In this document: piece after piece, positions 18,566 to 29,728 of the stretch
How positions within the stretch are numbered: the stretch's first letter is position 1
How the letters are laid out: each line of letters begins with the position of its first letter
Origin: Clostridium vincentii
GTDB lineage: Bacteria; Bacillota; Clostridia; Clostridiales; Clostridiaceae
Reading direction: 5' to 3'
DNA: 64,000 nucleotides
Assembly: GCF_002995745.1 (NCBI RefSeq)
Contig: NZ_PVXQ01000007.1
Span: 1 to 64,000 of the forward strand
The notes under the pieces: model-generated
The model's database searches: none
Told to the model about the DNA's origin: nothing
Seen by the model: only the letters and a program-made list of their open reading frames with translations
Position numbers and translations under genes: made by a program

Positions 18566-18658
18566 GAGAATATGGGACAAAGTAATTAATACTATATAAA
18601 GCATTAATACATATTTTGTTCATATGACACAAGTTAAGGGCATGAAGGTGGTGATATT

Positions 18659-18971
18659 TTGGCATTAGATGCAATTAAAAAAGTGAAGGATGCTGAGGCT
18701 GAAGCAGACCAAATGATTAAGGATGCAACAGCAGAAGCAAAAGAAAGTGTTCGATTAGCCAAGGAAGAATCTGAAAAACAATATGATGAAGTTTTAGACC
18801 AGGCGAAGAGAAAATGTAGTGGTATCTTAGAAGAAGCATTGGCTGAAGGAAATAAGGACGCAGAACCTATATTAGCTAACGGCGTGAAGGATTCAAAGGA
18901 TATTTCTAGCATAGTTAAAGAAATTAAGAATAATGCTGTTAAATTAGTGGTTGAAAGGATAGTGAAGGTAA

Positions 18972-18985
<14 letters not shown>
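18659..18985 (+). CDS. ntpF: V-type ATPase subunit G/H (peripheral stalk)
   Basis: A 108-residue, almost wholly helical protein rich in Ala, Glu and Lys (DAIKKVKDAEAEADQMIKDA), as expected for the peripheral-stalk coiled coil that pairs with subunit E and holds the catalytic head still. The start is TTG at 18659 with an AAGGTGGTG ribosome site. It overlaps the start of the subunit I gene by 14 bases. First gene of an operon ordered F-I-K-E-C-G-A-B-D, the same order as the Enterococcus hirae Na+-ATPase ntp operon. Confidence 0.85.
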
Positions 18986-21418
<2,433 letters not shown>

Positions 21419-21436
21419 GATTGGAGAAGTGAAGTT

Positions 21437-22036
21437 ATGTCAAATGTAAGTAATCTGACTTCTAAAATCCTAAAGGATGCAGAAGAAAGAAAAAATAGTA
21501 TTTTAGCTGCAGCTGAAGATGAAAAAGCTAATATTCTTAAAAAGAAAAATAACTCTGCAAAATTAGTAGAAGCGACAATGTTAGATAAAGCTATTATTGA
21601 AGCTAAAACAAGAAAAGAAAGAATCATTTCTAGTGCTTTACTTAAGGCAAGAAATGAAAAAATCAAAGCAAAGCAGGGTATTATACAGGAAGTTTTTGAA
21701 AAAAGTATAGAAGAACTTTGTAATTTAAGTAAAGATGAATTTATCGCTTTTCTTAAAAATAGCATATTGTCATTAGATATATCCGGTGATGAAAAACTAA
21801 TTCTTAATGAACAAGGAAAAAAAGTTGTTGATGAAGTTTTAATCAAGGAAATAAATAATGAACTTGCTCTAAAGGGCAAAAAAGGTGAGTTAACTATAAG
21901 CTTAGAAATAAGAGATTTTAAGGGCGGATTTATTTTAGAAAGAAATGGTATTGAAATAAATAGTACTTTTGAAGCTTTAGTAAACTCATTAAGAGATGAA
22001 TTAGAACTTGAAGTGGTAAAGGAACTATTTGGTTAA
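21437..22036 (+). CDS. ntpE: V-type ATPase subunit E (peripheral stalk)
   Basis: A 199-residue protein: a long N-terminal helix (SKILKDAEERKNSILAAAED) and a globular C-terminal domain (ISLEIRDFKGGFILERNGIE) typical of subunit E. It pairs with NtpF to form the stator stalk linking the A/B head to subunit I. Start ATG 21437; the ribosome site is GGAG-like (GGAGAAG). Operon position fourth. Confidence 0.9.
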   Translation: MSNVSNLTSKILKDAEERKNSILAAAEDEKANILKKKNNSAKLVEATMLDKAIIEAKTRKERIISSALLKARNEKIKAKQGIIQEVFEKSIEELCNLSKDEFIAFLKNSILSLDISGDEKLILNEQGKKVVDEVLIKEINNELALKGKKGELTISLEIRDFKGGFILERNGIEINSTFEALVNSLRDELELEVVKELFG

Positions 22037-22048
22037 GGAGGTTAAATA

Positions 22049-23050
22049 ATGGATGTTATGGAATTTACTCAAGTTATTCCAAGAATTAGAGTATTGGAAA
22101 CTAGACTCCTTGATAAGGCCAAGATTGACAGAATGATAGATTCTAATTCTGCACAAGAGGCATTAAAGGTGCTTCAGGAAACAGAGTATGCAAATGTTAT
22201 GATAAATGTTAAAAAAACAGAAGATTATGAAGAAATGTTAAGTGCTGAACTTAAGAGAGTCTATCATGAGGCTTATGACATGTCCCCATTAAAATCTCTT
22301 GTAGATATAATGAGCATTAAATATGATTATCACAATATTAAGGTTATGTTAAAGGGAATGTTTCTTAAAAAGGATTTTTCTTATATGTTGATACCTGTTG
22401 GAATGATTGAAGTTTCTAAATTAAAACTTTCTATAGATACAAATAGCTTAACTGATTTTAATCCAATTATGAGAAAAGGTATTGAAGTAGCTATAGATGA
22501 TTTTAATGCTAAAGGTGATCCTCAAAGGATTGATATTATATTAGATAAAGCTATGTTTGAAGAGATGGTAGAAATAGCGAAGAAATTAGAGGATGATTTT
22601 ACCCGAAAATATGTTGAAGTTTTAATAGACTTAACTAATATAAAAAGTCTATTAAGAGTTAAAAAGCAGAATAAGGGTAGAGAGTTTTTCTTAACTTTAG
22701 TTATAAATGGAGGCTCTATAGATAATGACAAATTAGTGACTTTACTTAATGATGCAGTAGAAAATGTTTCAAGTAAGCTATCATATACTAACTATGCTGA
22801 AGTGTTAAAACAGGGCATAGACCAATATGTAGTTAGTGGATCAGCATCTCTTTTAGAGAAGTTAATTGATAATTATATTATGGGAATGATGAAGAATGCT
22901 AAGATGATAACTTCTGGTGGAGAGCCTTTACTTGCATATATTTATGCAAAAGAAACTGAAATAAAGGTAGTAAGAATTATAATGGTTGGCAAGCTCAATA
23001 ATATTACTGAGGAAGTAATAAGAGAAAGGCTGCGTGATATTTATGTTTAA
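22049..23050 (+). CDS. ntpC: V-type ATPase subunit C (central stalk socket; archaeal d-like)
   Basis: A 333-residue, largely helical protein of the AC39/subunit C family, which caps the K rotor ring and receives the D-F central shaft. Conserved features include the N-terminal [20 protein letters not shown] and the [16 protein letters not shown] and [20 protein letters not shown] blocks, the latter family-defining. Ribosome site AAGGAGG. Its end overlaps the start of ntpG. Confidence 0.95.
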   Translation: MDVMEFTQVIPRIRVLETRLLDKAKIDRMIDSNSAQEALKVLQETEYANVMINVKKTEDYEEMLSAELKRVYHEAYDMSPLKSLVDIMSIKYDYHNIKVMLKGMFLKKDFSYMLIPVGMIEVSKLKLSIDTNSLTDFNPIMRKGIEVAIDDFNAKGDPQRIDIILDKAMFEEMVEIAKKLEDDFTRKYVEVLIDLTNIKSLLRVKKQNKGREFFLTLVINGGSIDNDKLVTLLNDAVENVSSKLSYTNYAEVLKQGIDQYVVSGSASLLEKLIDNYIMGMMKNAKMITSGGEPLLAYIYAKETEIKVVRIIMVGKLNNITEEVIRERLRDIYV

Positions 23051-23354
23051 GAAAATCGGTGTAGTTGGAGACAAAGATTCAGTTTTAGCCTTCAAAGCAT
23101 TGGGAATAGATGTATTTCCAGTTACTGAGCCTGATGAAGCTAGAAAAACTATTGATAAATTAGCAAGAGATAATTACGCAGTAATATTTGTAACTGAACA
23201 AGTTGCAAAAGAAATTGAAGAAACAATTGAAAGGTACAATAAAGAGACACTTCCTGCTGTAATATTAATTCCAAGCAACCAAGGAACATTAAATATTGGT
23301 ATGCAAAGAATTAGTGACAATGTAGAAAAAGCTGTAGGTGTTAATATCTTATAG
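23043..23354 (+). CDS. ntpG: V-type ATPase subunit F (central shaft)
   Basis: A 103-residue Rossmann-like protein ([20 protein letters not shown]) matching the V-ATPase F subunit that binds D in the rotor shaft. ATG at 23043 is preferred to the upstream GTG at 23034: it lies inside the end of ntpC, overlapping by eight bases, which is the coupled arrangement seen elsewhere in this operon. Length is normal. Confidence 0.92.
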   Translation: MFKKIGVVGDKDSVLAFKALGIDVFPVTEPDEARKTIDKLARDNYAVIFVTEQVAKEIEETIERYNKETLPAVILIPSNQGTLNIGMQRISDNVEKAVGVNIL

Positions 23355-23371
23355 AAAGGTAGGTTGATTAG

Positions 23372-25153
23372 GTGAAGACCGGAACGATAATTAAAGTTTC
23401 TGGACCTTTGGTAGTTGCTGGAGGGATGGAAGAAGCTAATATATATGACGTATGTAAAGTTGGAAAGATGGGTCTTATCGGTGAAATTATCGAAATGAGA
23501 GGCGATAAGGCATCCATCCAAGTATATGAAGAAACATCTGGAATAGGTCCTGGGGATCCTGTTACTACAACAGGAGAACCACTAAGTGTTGAACTTGGAC
23601 CTGGACTTCTTGAATCAATGTTTGATGGAATACAAAGACCTTTAGATGCATTAATGGAAGCAGCTCAGTCTAACTTCTTAAAAAAGGGTATTTCAGTTCC
23701 ATCATTAGACAGAGAGAGAAAGTGGGAATTTAAAAAGGTAGTTGAAATCGGAGATGAAGTTAATCCTGGCGATATAATTGGTACAGTACAAGAAACAACA
23801 GTTATTATGCAAAAGATAATGGTACCTTATGATGTAGCAGGAAAGATTAAAGAAATCAAAGAAGGCCAATTTACAGTTATTGACACAGTTTGTATTATAG
23901 AAACTGCTAAGGGTGACAAGGAAGTAACATTAATGCAAAAATGGCCTGTAAGAAAAGGTAGACCATATGCAACTAAGTTGAATCCAATAGCACCAATGAT
24001 CACAGGACAAAGAGTTATAGATACATTTTTCCCAATAGCTACAGGTGGCGCAGCTGCAGTTCCAGGTCCTTTTGGGGCTGGTAAGACAGTAGTTCAACAT
24101 CAAATTGCTAAATGGGGAGATGCAGAAATCGTTATTTACGTTGGCTGTGGAGAACGTGGTAATGAAATGACTGACGTTTTAAACGAATTCCCAGAACTTA
24201 AAGATCCTAAAACAGGGGAAAGCGTAATGAAAAGAACAGTTCTTATTGCAAATACATCTAACATGCCAGTTGCAGCAAGAGAAGCGTCAATATACACAGG
24301 TATTACAATTGGAGAGTATTTTAGAGACATGGGCTACTCAGTAGCAATTATGGCTGATTCTACTTCAAGATGGGCAGAAGCTCTAAGAGAAATGTCTGGT
24401 AGACTTGAAGAAATGCCTGGGGATGAAGGTTATCCTGCTTACCTAGGGTCAAGAATTGCTGACTATTATGAAAGAGCCGGTAAGGTTATATGTTTAGGTA
24501 AGGATCAAAGAGAAGGATCAATTACAGCGATTGGGGCTGTATCACCTGCAGGTGGAGATATTTCAGAACCAGTTACTCAATCAACTTTAAGAATTGTTAA
24601 AGTGTTCTGGGGACTAGATGCAAATCTTGCTTACCAAAGACATTTTCCATCAATTGACTGGTTAACATCTTATTCGTTATATGCAGATACTGTAGATGGA
24701 TGGATGGATAAAAACATTAAAGAAGATTGGTCAATATTAAGAAAAGAAAGTATGTCATTACTTCAAGATGAAGCATCTTTACAGGAAATTGTAAGACTTG
24801 TTGGTGTCGATGCATTATCAGAACAGGATAGATTAAAGCTTGAAATTGCTAAGTCAATAAGAGAAGATTACTTGCAACAAAATGCTTTCCATGAAGTAGA
24901 TACCTACACTTCACTTAATAAGCAATATAGGATGTTAAAGCTTATAATTGAATTTAAGAGAGAAGCAGAAAAAGCACTAGAAGCAGGCGTGTACTTGAAT
25001 GAAATTTTAGCTCTTGAAGAAATAAGAGATAGAATTGCAAGAAGTAAATACATTGTGGAAGAGGATTTAGCTAAAATAGATAAAACTAATGTAGACCTAA
25101 AGGCTGAAATCAAAAAGTTAATTAGCAGCAAGGGAGGGTTACAAGATGCTTAA
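23372..25153 (+). CDS. ntpA: V-type ATPase catalytic subunit A
   Basis: A 593-residue catalytic subunit. The P-loop [10 protein letters not shown] is near residue 231; the catalytic-Glu block [12 protein letters not shown] and the [12 protein letters not shown] motif follow. The non-homologous insert characteristic of A subunits lies between about 110 and 190. It hydrolyses or synthesises ATP in the A3B3 head. The start is GTG with an AGGT ribosome site; the gene end overlaps ntpB by eight bases. Confidence 0.97.
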   Translation: MKTGTIIKVSGPLVVAGGMEEANIYDVCKVGKMGLIGEIIEMRGDKASIQVYEETSGIGPGDPVTTTGEPLSVELGPGLLESMFDGIQRPLDALMEAAQSNFLKKGISVPSLDRERKWEFKKVVEIGDEVNPGDIIGTVQETTVIMQKIMVPYDVAGKIKEIKEGQFTVIDTVCIIETAKGDKEVTLMQKWPVRKGRPYATKLNPIAPMITGQRVIDTFFPIATGGAAAVPGPFGAGKTVVQHQIAKWGDAEIVIYVGCGERGNEMTDVLNEFPELKDPKTGESVMKRTVLIANTSNMPVAAREASIYTGITIGEYFRDMGYSVAIMADSTSRWAEALREMSGRLEEMPGDEGYPAYLGSRIADYYERAGKVICLGKDQREGSITAIGAVSPAGGDISEPVTQSTLRIVKVFWGLDANLAYQRHFPSIDWLTSYSLYADTVDGWMDKNIKEDWSILRKESMSLLQDEASLQEIVRLVGVDALSEQDRLKLEIAKSIREDYLQQNAFHEVDTYTSLNKQYRMLKLIIEFKREAEKALEAGVYLNEILALEEIRDRIARSKYIVEEDLAKIDKTNVDLKAEIKKLISSKGGLQDA

Positions 25154-26522
25154 AGAATACAAAACAGTTACTGAAGTAGTTGGCCCTTTGATGATTGTTG
25201 CAGGTGTTGAAGGGGTTAAGTACAATGAACTAGTTGAAATAGAACTTCAAACTGGAGAAATGAGACGAGGTAAGGTTCTTGAAATTAATGGATCCAATGC
25301 AATGGTTCAAATCTTTGAGGGTTCCACAGGAATTAACTTAAAGGGAACTAAGGCTAGATTCTTAGGAAAACCTCTTGAAATTGGTGTATCAGAAGATATG
25401 CTAGGTAGAGTCTTCACTGGTATGGGTAAACCAAATGATAATGGTCCTGAAATAATACCAGAAAAAAGAGTAGATATAGAAGGAGAGCCTATTAACCCAG
25501 TTGCTAGAGATTTTCCATCTGAATTTATTCAAACAGGAATTTCAGCTATTGATGGACTTAATACGCTAGTTAGAGGACAAAAATTACCAGTGTTCTCTGC
25601 ATCAGGACTTCCTCATGCACAACTAGCAGCTCAAATTGCAAGACAAGCAAAGGTTCTTAACTCAGATGCTAAGTTTGCTGTTGTATTTGCAGCTATAGGT
25701 ATTACCTTTGAAGAAGCTCAATTCTTCGTAGATGAATTTAAAGAAACAGGAGCAATAGATAGATCTGTTCTATTTATGAATCTTGCATCTGACCCAGCTA
25801 TCGAAAGAATAGCTACTCCAAGAATGGCATTAACCACAGCTGAATATTTAGCTTATGAAAAAGGTATGCACGTTCTTGTTATAATGACTGATATTACAAA
25901 CTATGCAGAAGCATTAAGAGAAATATCAGCTGCTAGAAAAGAGGTCCCAGGCAGACGTGGATACCCTGGATACTTATATACTGACCTTGCTACTTTGTAT
26001 GAGAGAGCGGGAAGACTAAAAGGTAAAGAAGGGTCTATTACACAAATTCCAATATTAACAATGCCTGAGGATGATAAAACTCATCCAATTCCAGATTTAA
26101 CTGGATATATAACTGAAGGTCAAATAATTCTTTCAAGAGAATTATATAAGAAGGGTATTGTGCCTCCAATAGACGTTTTACCTTCACTTTCAAGACTTAA
26201 AGATAAGGGTATTGGTAAAGGAAAGACTAGAGAAGATCATGCAGATACTATGAATCAATTATTTTCAGCATATGCTCAAGGTAAGCAAGCAAAGGAATTA
26301 TCTGCAATCCTTGGAGAGTCAGCTTTGTCAGATGTTGATAAAAAGCTTGCAAAATTTGCAGAAGCTTTTGAGCTTGAATATGTATCTCAGGGCTTTACTA
26401 CAAATAGAACCATCGAAGAAACTTTGGACTTAGGTTGGAAACTATTAAAGATGATACCAAGATCTGAGCTTAAGAGAATCAGAGATGAATTCCTTGACAA
26501 GTATATGCCAAGAGAGGAGTAG
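25146..26522 (+). CDS. ntpB: V-type ATPase subunit B
   Basis: A 458-residue non-catalytic nucleotide-binding partner of A. The P-loop is degenerate, as in all B subunits ([17 protein letters not shown] near 157). The conserved block [20 protein letters not shown] lies near 252 and [20 protein letters not shown] near 270. Starts inside the end of ntpA and ends three bases before ntpD. Confidence 0.97.
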   Translation: MLKEYKTVTEVVGPLMIVAGVEGVKYNELVEIELQTGEMRRGKVLEINGSNAMVQIFEGSTGINLKGTKARFLGKPLEIGVSEDMLGRVFTGMGKPNDNGPEIIPEKRVDIEGEPINPVARDFPSEFIQTGISAIDGLNTLVRGQKLPVFSASGLPHAQLAAQIARQAKVLNSDAKFAVVFAAIGITFEEAQFFVDEFKETGAIDRSVLFMNLASDPAIERIATPRMALTTAEYLAYEKGMHVLVIMTDITNYAEALREISAARKEVPGRRGYPGYLYTDLATLYERAGRLKGKEGSITQIPILTMPEDDKTHPIPDLTGYITEGQIILSRELYKKGIVPPIDVLPSLSRLKDKGIGKGKTREDHADTMNQLFSAYAQGKQAKELSAILGESALSDVDKKLAKFAEAFELEYVSQGFTTNRTIEETLDLGWKLLKMIPRSELKRIRDEFLDKYMPREE

Positions 26523-26525
26523 TGT

Positions 26526-27170
26526 ATGGCAAAACTTAATGTGAATCCTACTAGAATGGAACTTTCAAAACTAAAAAAAAGACTAGCAACCTCAACAAGA
26601 AGTCATAAACTCTTAAAGGATAAGCAAGATGAATTAATGAGACAATTCATTATTTTAATTAAATATAATAATACTCTAAGAAAAGCAGTTGAAGAACAAC
26701 TAGAGGGTTCTTTAAAGGATTTCGTTATGGCGAGAGCTTTAATGAGTTCGGAATTTTTAGAGGAAGCTATAGCATATCCTAAAGAACATATAACTGTTGA
26801 AGTAGGCACAAAAAATGTTATGAGTGTATCTGTTCCTGTAATGAACTTCAAGCGTGAACTTGAAGGAGATGAGGGTAGCATTTATCCTTATGGATTTGCC
26901 AGCACTTCTTCAGAACTAGATGATGCAATATCCAAGCTTTATGGAATACTTCCAAAGCTACTTGAACTTGCAGAAGTTGAAAAGTCATGCCAACTTATGG
27001 CTGATGAGATAGAGAAGACAAGAAGAAGAGTTAATGCTCTTGAATATATGACAATTCCCCAGCTTCAAGAGACTATCAAGTATATTAGAATGAAACTTGA
27101 TGAAAATGAAAGAGCTTCTATAACTAGACTTATGAAAGTTAAGAGCATGATCGAACAAAGAGTAGATTAA
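26526..27170 (+). CDS. ntpD: V-type ATPase subunit D (central shaft)
   Basis: A 214-residue protein made mainly of two long helices that form the rotating coiled-coil shaft. Family motifs are [16 protein letters not shown] at the N-terminus and [15 protein letters not shown] near 160. Last gene of the operon, followed by a strong terminator. No ntpH or ntpJ (K+/Na+ transporter) gene is attached, unlike in E. hirae. Confidence 0.95.
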   Translation: MAKLNVNPTRMELSKLKKRLATSTRSHKLLKDKQDELMRQFIILIKYNNTLRKAVEEQLEGSLKDFVMARALMSSEFLEEAIAYPKEHITVEVGTKNVMSVSVPVMNFKRELEGDEGSIYPYGFASTSSELDDAISKLYGILPKLLELAEVEKSCQLMADEIEKTRRRVNALEYMTIPQLQETIKYIRMKLDENERASITRLMKVKSMIEQRVD

Positions 27171-27197
27171 AAAGCTTCCTTAGGGAAGCTTTTTTTC
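27171..27197 (+). terminator. Terminator of the V-ATPase operon
   Basis: AAAGCTTCC / GGAAGCTTT stem with a short loop and a seven-T run, starting directly after the ntpD stop. Confidence 0.9.
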
Positions 27198-27330
27198 TTT
27201 ATATAATATAGATAAAAAAGAATATTAAGATTTTTGTAATTGCTAAAAAAAGTCGATAATAGTATAATCCATTTATAAGATTAAAAAAAGTTGTAAAGAA
27301 AGACATAAAAGGTAAGGAGCAAAATTAAAT

Positions 27331-28281
27331 ATGCAATATATTAAACCACTTGTAGCGACTTTCTTAATTGTATACTTTGTTATGCCAATGTTAATGAAGC
27401 TAGCAAATAAGTTGGAGTTTACAGATAAACCAACAGAAAGAAAGAAACATAGAGGAGAAATTCCATTATGCGGAGGCTTTGGAATATACATAGGCTTTTT
27501 TATAATGTATTTTATATTTATGAAAGAAAATAGAAGTGAACAAATATGGATATTTATAGCGGCTACATTAATTTTTTTAATTGGTATAGTAGATGATTTT
27601 TATAAGGCAAAAGGCAAGGAATTTCCTATATATCCAAGACTTATTATACAAATACTTGCGGCTATATTAGTATTTAAATCGGGGATTGTATTTGAAGGTT
27701 TTGCTAACCCTTTTACAGGACAATATGTTTTATTATCAGGGGGAGTACAATTCGTATTAACAATCATATGGATTTTTGGAGTTACAACAGTAATTAATTG
27801 GTCAGATGGTATGGATGGACTTGCTGGGGGAATCTCTTTAGTATCTTCAATTACCTTTTTTATAGTAGCAATAATATTAGGGCAAGGAGAATCAGCAATG
27901 TTCTCTATAATCCTTTCAGGTACTATGATAGGATTCTTAATGTATAATAGGCATCCTGCAAAAATATTTATGGGAGATTCAGGAGCAAACTTAATTGGAT
28001 TTTTACTCAGTATAATCGCAATTGATGGAGCTTTTAAGCAAACCACAGTTTTGAGTTTGTTTATTCCTATTTTAGCTTTAGCAGTCCCTATTTTTGATAA
28101 TTTATTTGTTATAGTTAAAAGATTTTGGGAAGGTAAACCAGTATATGAGGCGGATAGGAGTCAAATACATTATAGGCTAGAGGAAAAAGGTTTTTCTATA
28201 AATCAAACAGTAAGCTTTATTATTGGTATAAGTGTAATATTTAGTACTATATCTATCATACTATTATTAATTAAGCATTAA
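27331..28281 (+). CDS. Undecaprenyl-phosphate N-acetylglucosaminyl-1-phosphate transferase (TagO/WecA type)
   Basis: A 316-residue membrane enzyme with about ten helices that moves a sugar-1-phosphate from a UDP-sugar to undecaprenyl phosphate, the first step of teichoic acid or other surface polysaccharide synthesis. The MraY/WecA superfamily Asp motifs are present: GIVDDFYKAKG (about 89), WSDGMDGLAGG (about 155), and the HPAKIFMGDSGAN block (about 209). The early TERKKHRGEIPLCGG loop is also diagnostic. Ribosome site AAGGAG. Specificity for GlcNAc is inferred from the family. Confidence 0.85.
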   Translation: MQYIKPLVATFLIVYFVMPMLMKLANKLEFTDKPTERKKHRGEIPLCGGFGIYIGFFIMYFIFMKENRSEQIWIFIAATLIFLIGIVDDFYKAKGKEFPIYPRLIIQILAAILVFKSGIVFEGFANPFTGQYVLLSGGVQFVLTIIWIFGVTTVINWSDGMDGLAGGISLVSSITFFIVAIILGQGESAMFSIILSGTMIGFLMYNRHPAKIFMGDSGANLIGFLLSIIAIDGAFKQTTVLSLFIPILALAVPIFDNLFVIVKRFWEGKPVYEADRSQIHYRLEEKGFSINQTVSFIIGISVIFSTISIILLLIKH

Positions 28282-28287
28282 AATTTA

Positions 28288-28316
28288 TTTACAAAGATAA
28301 AAATATAGTATACAAT
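28288..28316 (+). promoter_or_regulatory. Promoter of the SAM-riboswitch operon
   Basis: TTTACA (28288-28293), a 17-base spacer, TACAAT (28311-28316), with the riboswitch aptamer beginning about 20 bases further on. Confidence 0.7.
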
Positions 28317-28335
28317 GTATGAAAGTGAATATAAA

Positions 28336-28441
28336 CTTATCATGAGTGGTGGAGGGAATGGCCCGATGAAACCCAGCAACCGGTATGTATTATCATATGT
28401 ATATTTGGTGCTAAATCCTGCAGCGGAAGCTGAAAGATAAG
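28336..28441 (+). ncRNA. SAM-I (S-box) riboswitch aptamer
   Basis: The P1 stem pairs CTTATC (28336-28341) with GATAAG (28436-28441). Hallmark S-box segments appear in order: GAGTGGTGGAGGGA, TGGCCCGATGAAACCC, CAGCAACC, GGTGCTAA and TCCTGCAG. It binds S-adenosylmethionine. A terminator follows, so high SAM should stop transcription before luxS, the metH reactivation gene and metH. Confidence 0.97.
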
Positions 28442-28468
28442 GGTTGTTTTATAGTATAGTAAATTATT

Positions 28469-28499
28469 ATACCTAAAGGATACCCTTTAGGTATTTTTT
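28469..28499 (+). terminator. SAM-riboswitch-controlled terminator
   Basis: ATACCTAAAGG pairs with CCTTTAGGTAT, followed by a T-run. It lies about 28 bases after the aptamer and about 80 bases before luxS. Confidence 0.9.
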
Positions 28500-28582
28500 G
28501 TTATATAGCCAATAAGGTAAGTAGCAAAGCGAATATTTTAGCAACTGAAAATAAAAAATAATTTGATATGGGGGAGTATATT

Positions 28583-29038
28583 ATGGAAAAAGTTGAAAGT
28601 TTTGAATTAGATCACAGAAAGGTTAAAGCACCTTATATAAGAAAATGTTGTTTGCTCGATGGAGAAAAGGGAGATAAGGTAACTAAATTTGATATAAGAT
28701 TTCTTCAACCTAACAAAGAAGCTTTTGGAACAGCAGCAATGCATGGACTTGAGCATATTTTAGCTCATTCACTTCGAGATAAGCTTGAAGGAATAATAGA
28801 TTTATCACCAATGGGCTGCAGGACTGGATTTTATTTAAGCATCTGGGGAGATAGAGAACCAGCAGAGATAAAAGAAGCTGTAGAATATGGATTAAAGATT
28901 GTATTAGAATCTAAGGAAATTCCAGCAGCTAATGAAATTCAATGTGGAAATTATAAGGATTTATCACTATTTGGAGCTAAAGAATATGCTAAGGAAGCCT
29001 TAGATAGAGGTTTTTCTCTTAACATATATGGGGAGTAA
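28583..29038 (+). CDS. luxS: S-ribosylhomocysteine lyase (LuxS)
   Basis: A 151-residue Fe2+-dependent enzyme that splits S-ribosylhomocysteine into homocysteine and the AI-2 precursor DPD. It has the metal-binding HxxEH motif in HGLEHILAH (about 53-61), the catalytic Cys in SPMGCRTGFY (about 82) and the third ligand Cys in EIQCGNYKDLS (about 121). ATG at 28583 follows GGGGGAG; the earlier in-frame start has no ribosome site. Under the SAM riboswitch and directly upstream of the MetH genes, it supplies homocysteine for remethylation. Confidence 0.97.
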   Translation: MEKVESFELDHRKVKAPYIRKCCLLDGEKGDKVTKFDIRFLQPNKEAFGTAAMHGLEHILAHSLRDKLEGIIDLSPMGCRTGFYLSIWGDREPAEIKEAVEYGLKIVLESKEIPAANEIQCGNYKDLSLFGAKEYAKEALDRGFSLNIYGE

Positions 29039-29041
29039 GAA

Positions 29042-29728
29042 GTGTTAAAGCTTAAGATGGTTAGAATACCTAAGGATGAAGTCCTTAGGTATTTAGGCTA
29101 TAAGAAGCAGGAAATTGAAGAATCCTTAAATAAGTTAATTGATGAAACTATTGAAGAGTCTAAAGAATTGCTACTTCCAAAGTTTGTTTATGGAAGCTAT
29201 AAAAACAAATTACAAGATAATGGCGTATTGCTAGAGGGCACCAATTTAGTTCTTGAAGGAAAAGATATTAAGGAACATTTAAAATATTCAAATGAAGTTA
29301 GTGTAATGGCAGTGACAATAGGCAGTAAAATAGAGACGAAAATAAAATTCTATGAAAAAAGCAATCTCACTAAAGCATTAATATTAGATTCATGTGCTAC
29401 AACAGCTGTGGAAGAAGTTTGTGATCAAATAGAGGATTATATAAAGATGGAAGCAAACAAAAATAATTTATCAATAACCTTTAGGTACAGTCCTGGGTAT
29501 GGAGATTTGCCTTTAACTATACAAGGTGAAGTTATAAGCATTTTAAAGGCAGATAAGACAATAGGCCTGACAGTATCTGACCATCATATACTATTTCCCA
29601 GGAAATCCGTCACAGCTATCATAGGATTAATACCAATGGGGCATGAATTAAAAGAAAAAGGATGCAAAACTTGTAAAAACTATGAAACCTGTGGATTCAG
29701 GAGAGAGGGGATTATTTGTGGATCTTAG
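29042..29728 (+). CDS. Stand-alone methionine synthase (MetH) reactivation-domain protein
   Basis: A 228-residue protein equivalent to the C-terminal activation domain of MetH. The RYSPGYGDLPLTIQ motif (about 149-162) and the SDHHILFPRKSVTAIIG block (about 179-195) are the SAM-binding signature used for reductive methylation of inactive cob(II)alamin. A C-terminal CKTCKNYETCGFR cluster is typical of clostridial stand-alone versions. GTG start at 29042, four bases after luxS. The following MetH lacks this domain, so the two proteins together make a complete enzyme. Confidence 0.9.
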   Translation: MLKLKMVRIPKDEVLRYLGYKKQEIEESLNKLIDETIEESKELLLPKFVYGSYKNKLQDNGVLLEGTNLVLEGKDIKEHLKYSNEVSVMAVTIGSKIETKIKFYEKSNLTKALILDSCATTAVEEVCDQIEDYIKMEANKNNLSITFRYSPGYGDLPLTIQGEVISILKADKTIGLTVSDHHILFPRKSVTAIIGLIPMGHELKEKGCKTCKNYETCGFRREGIICGS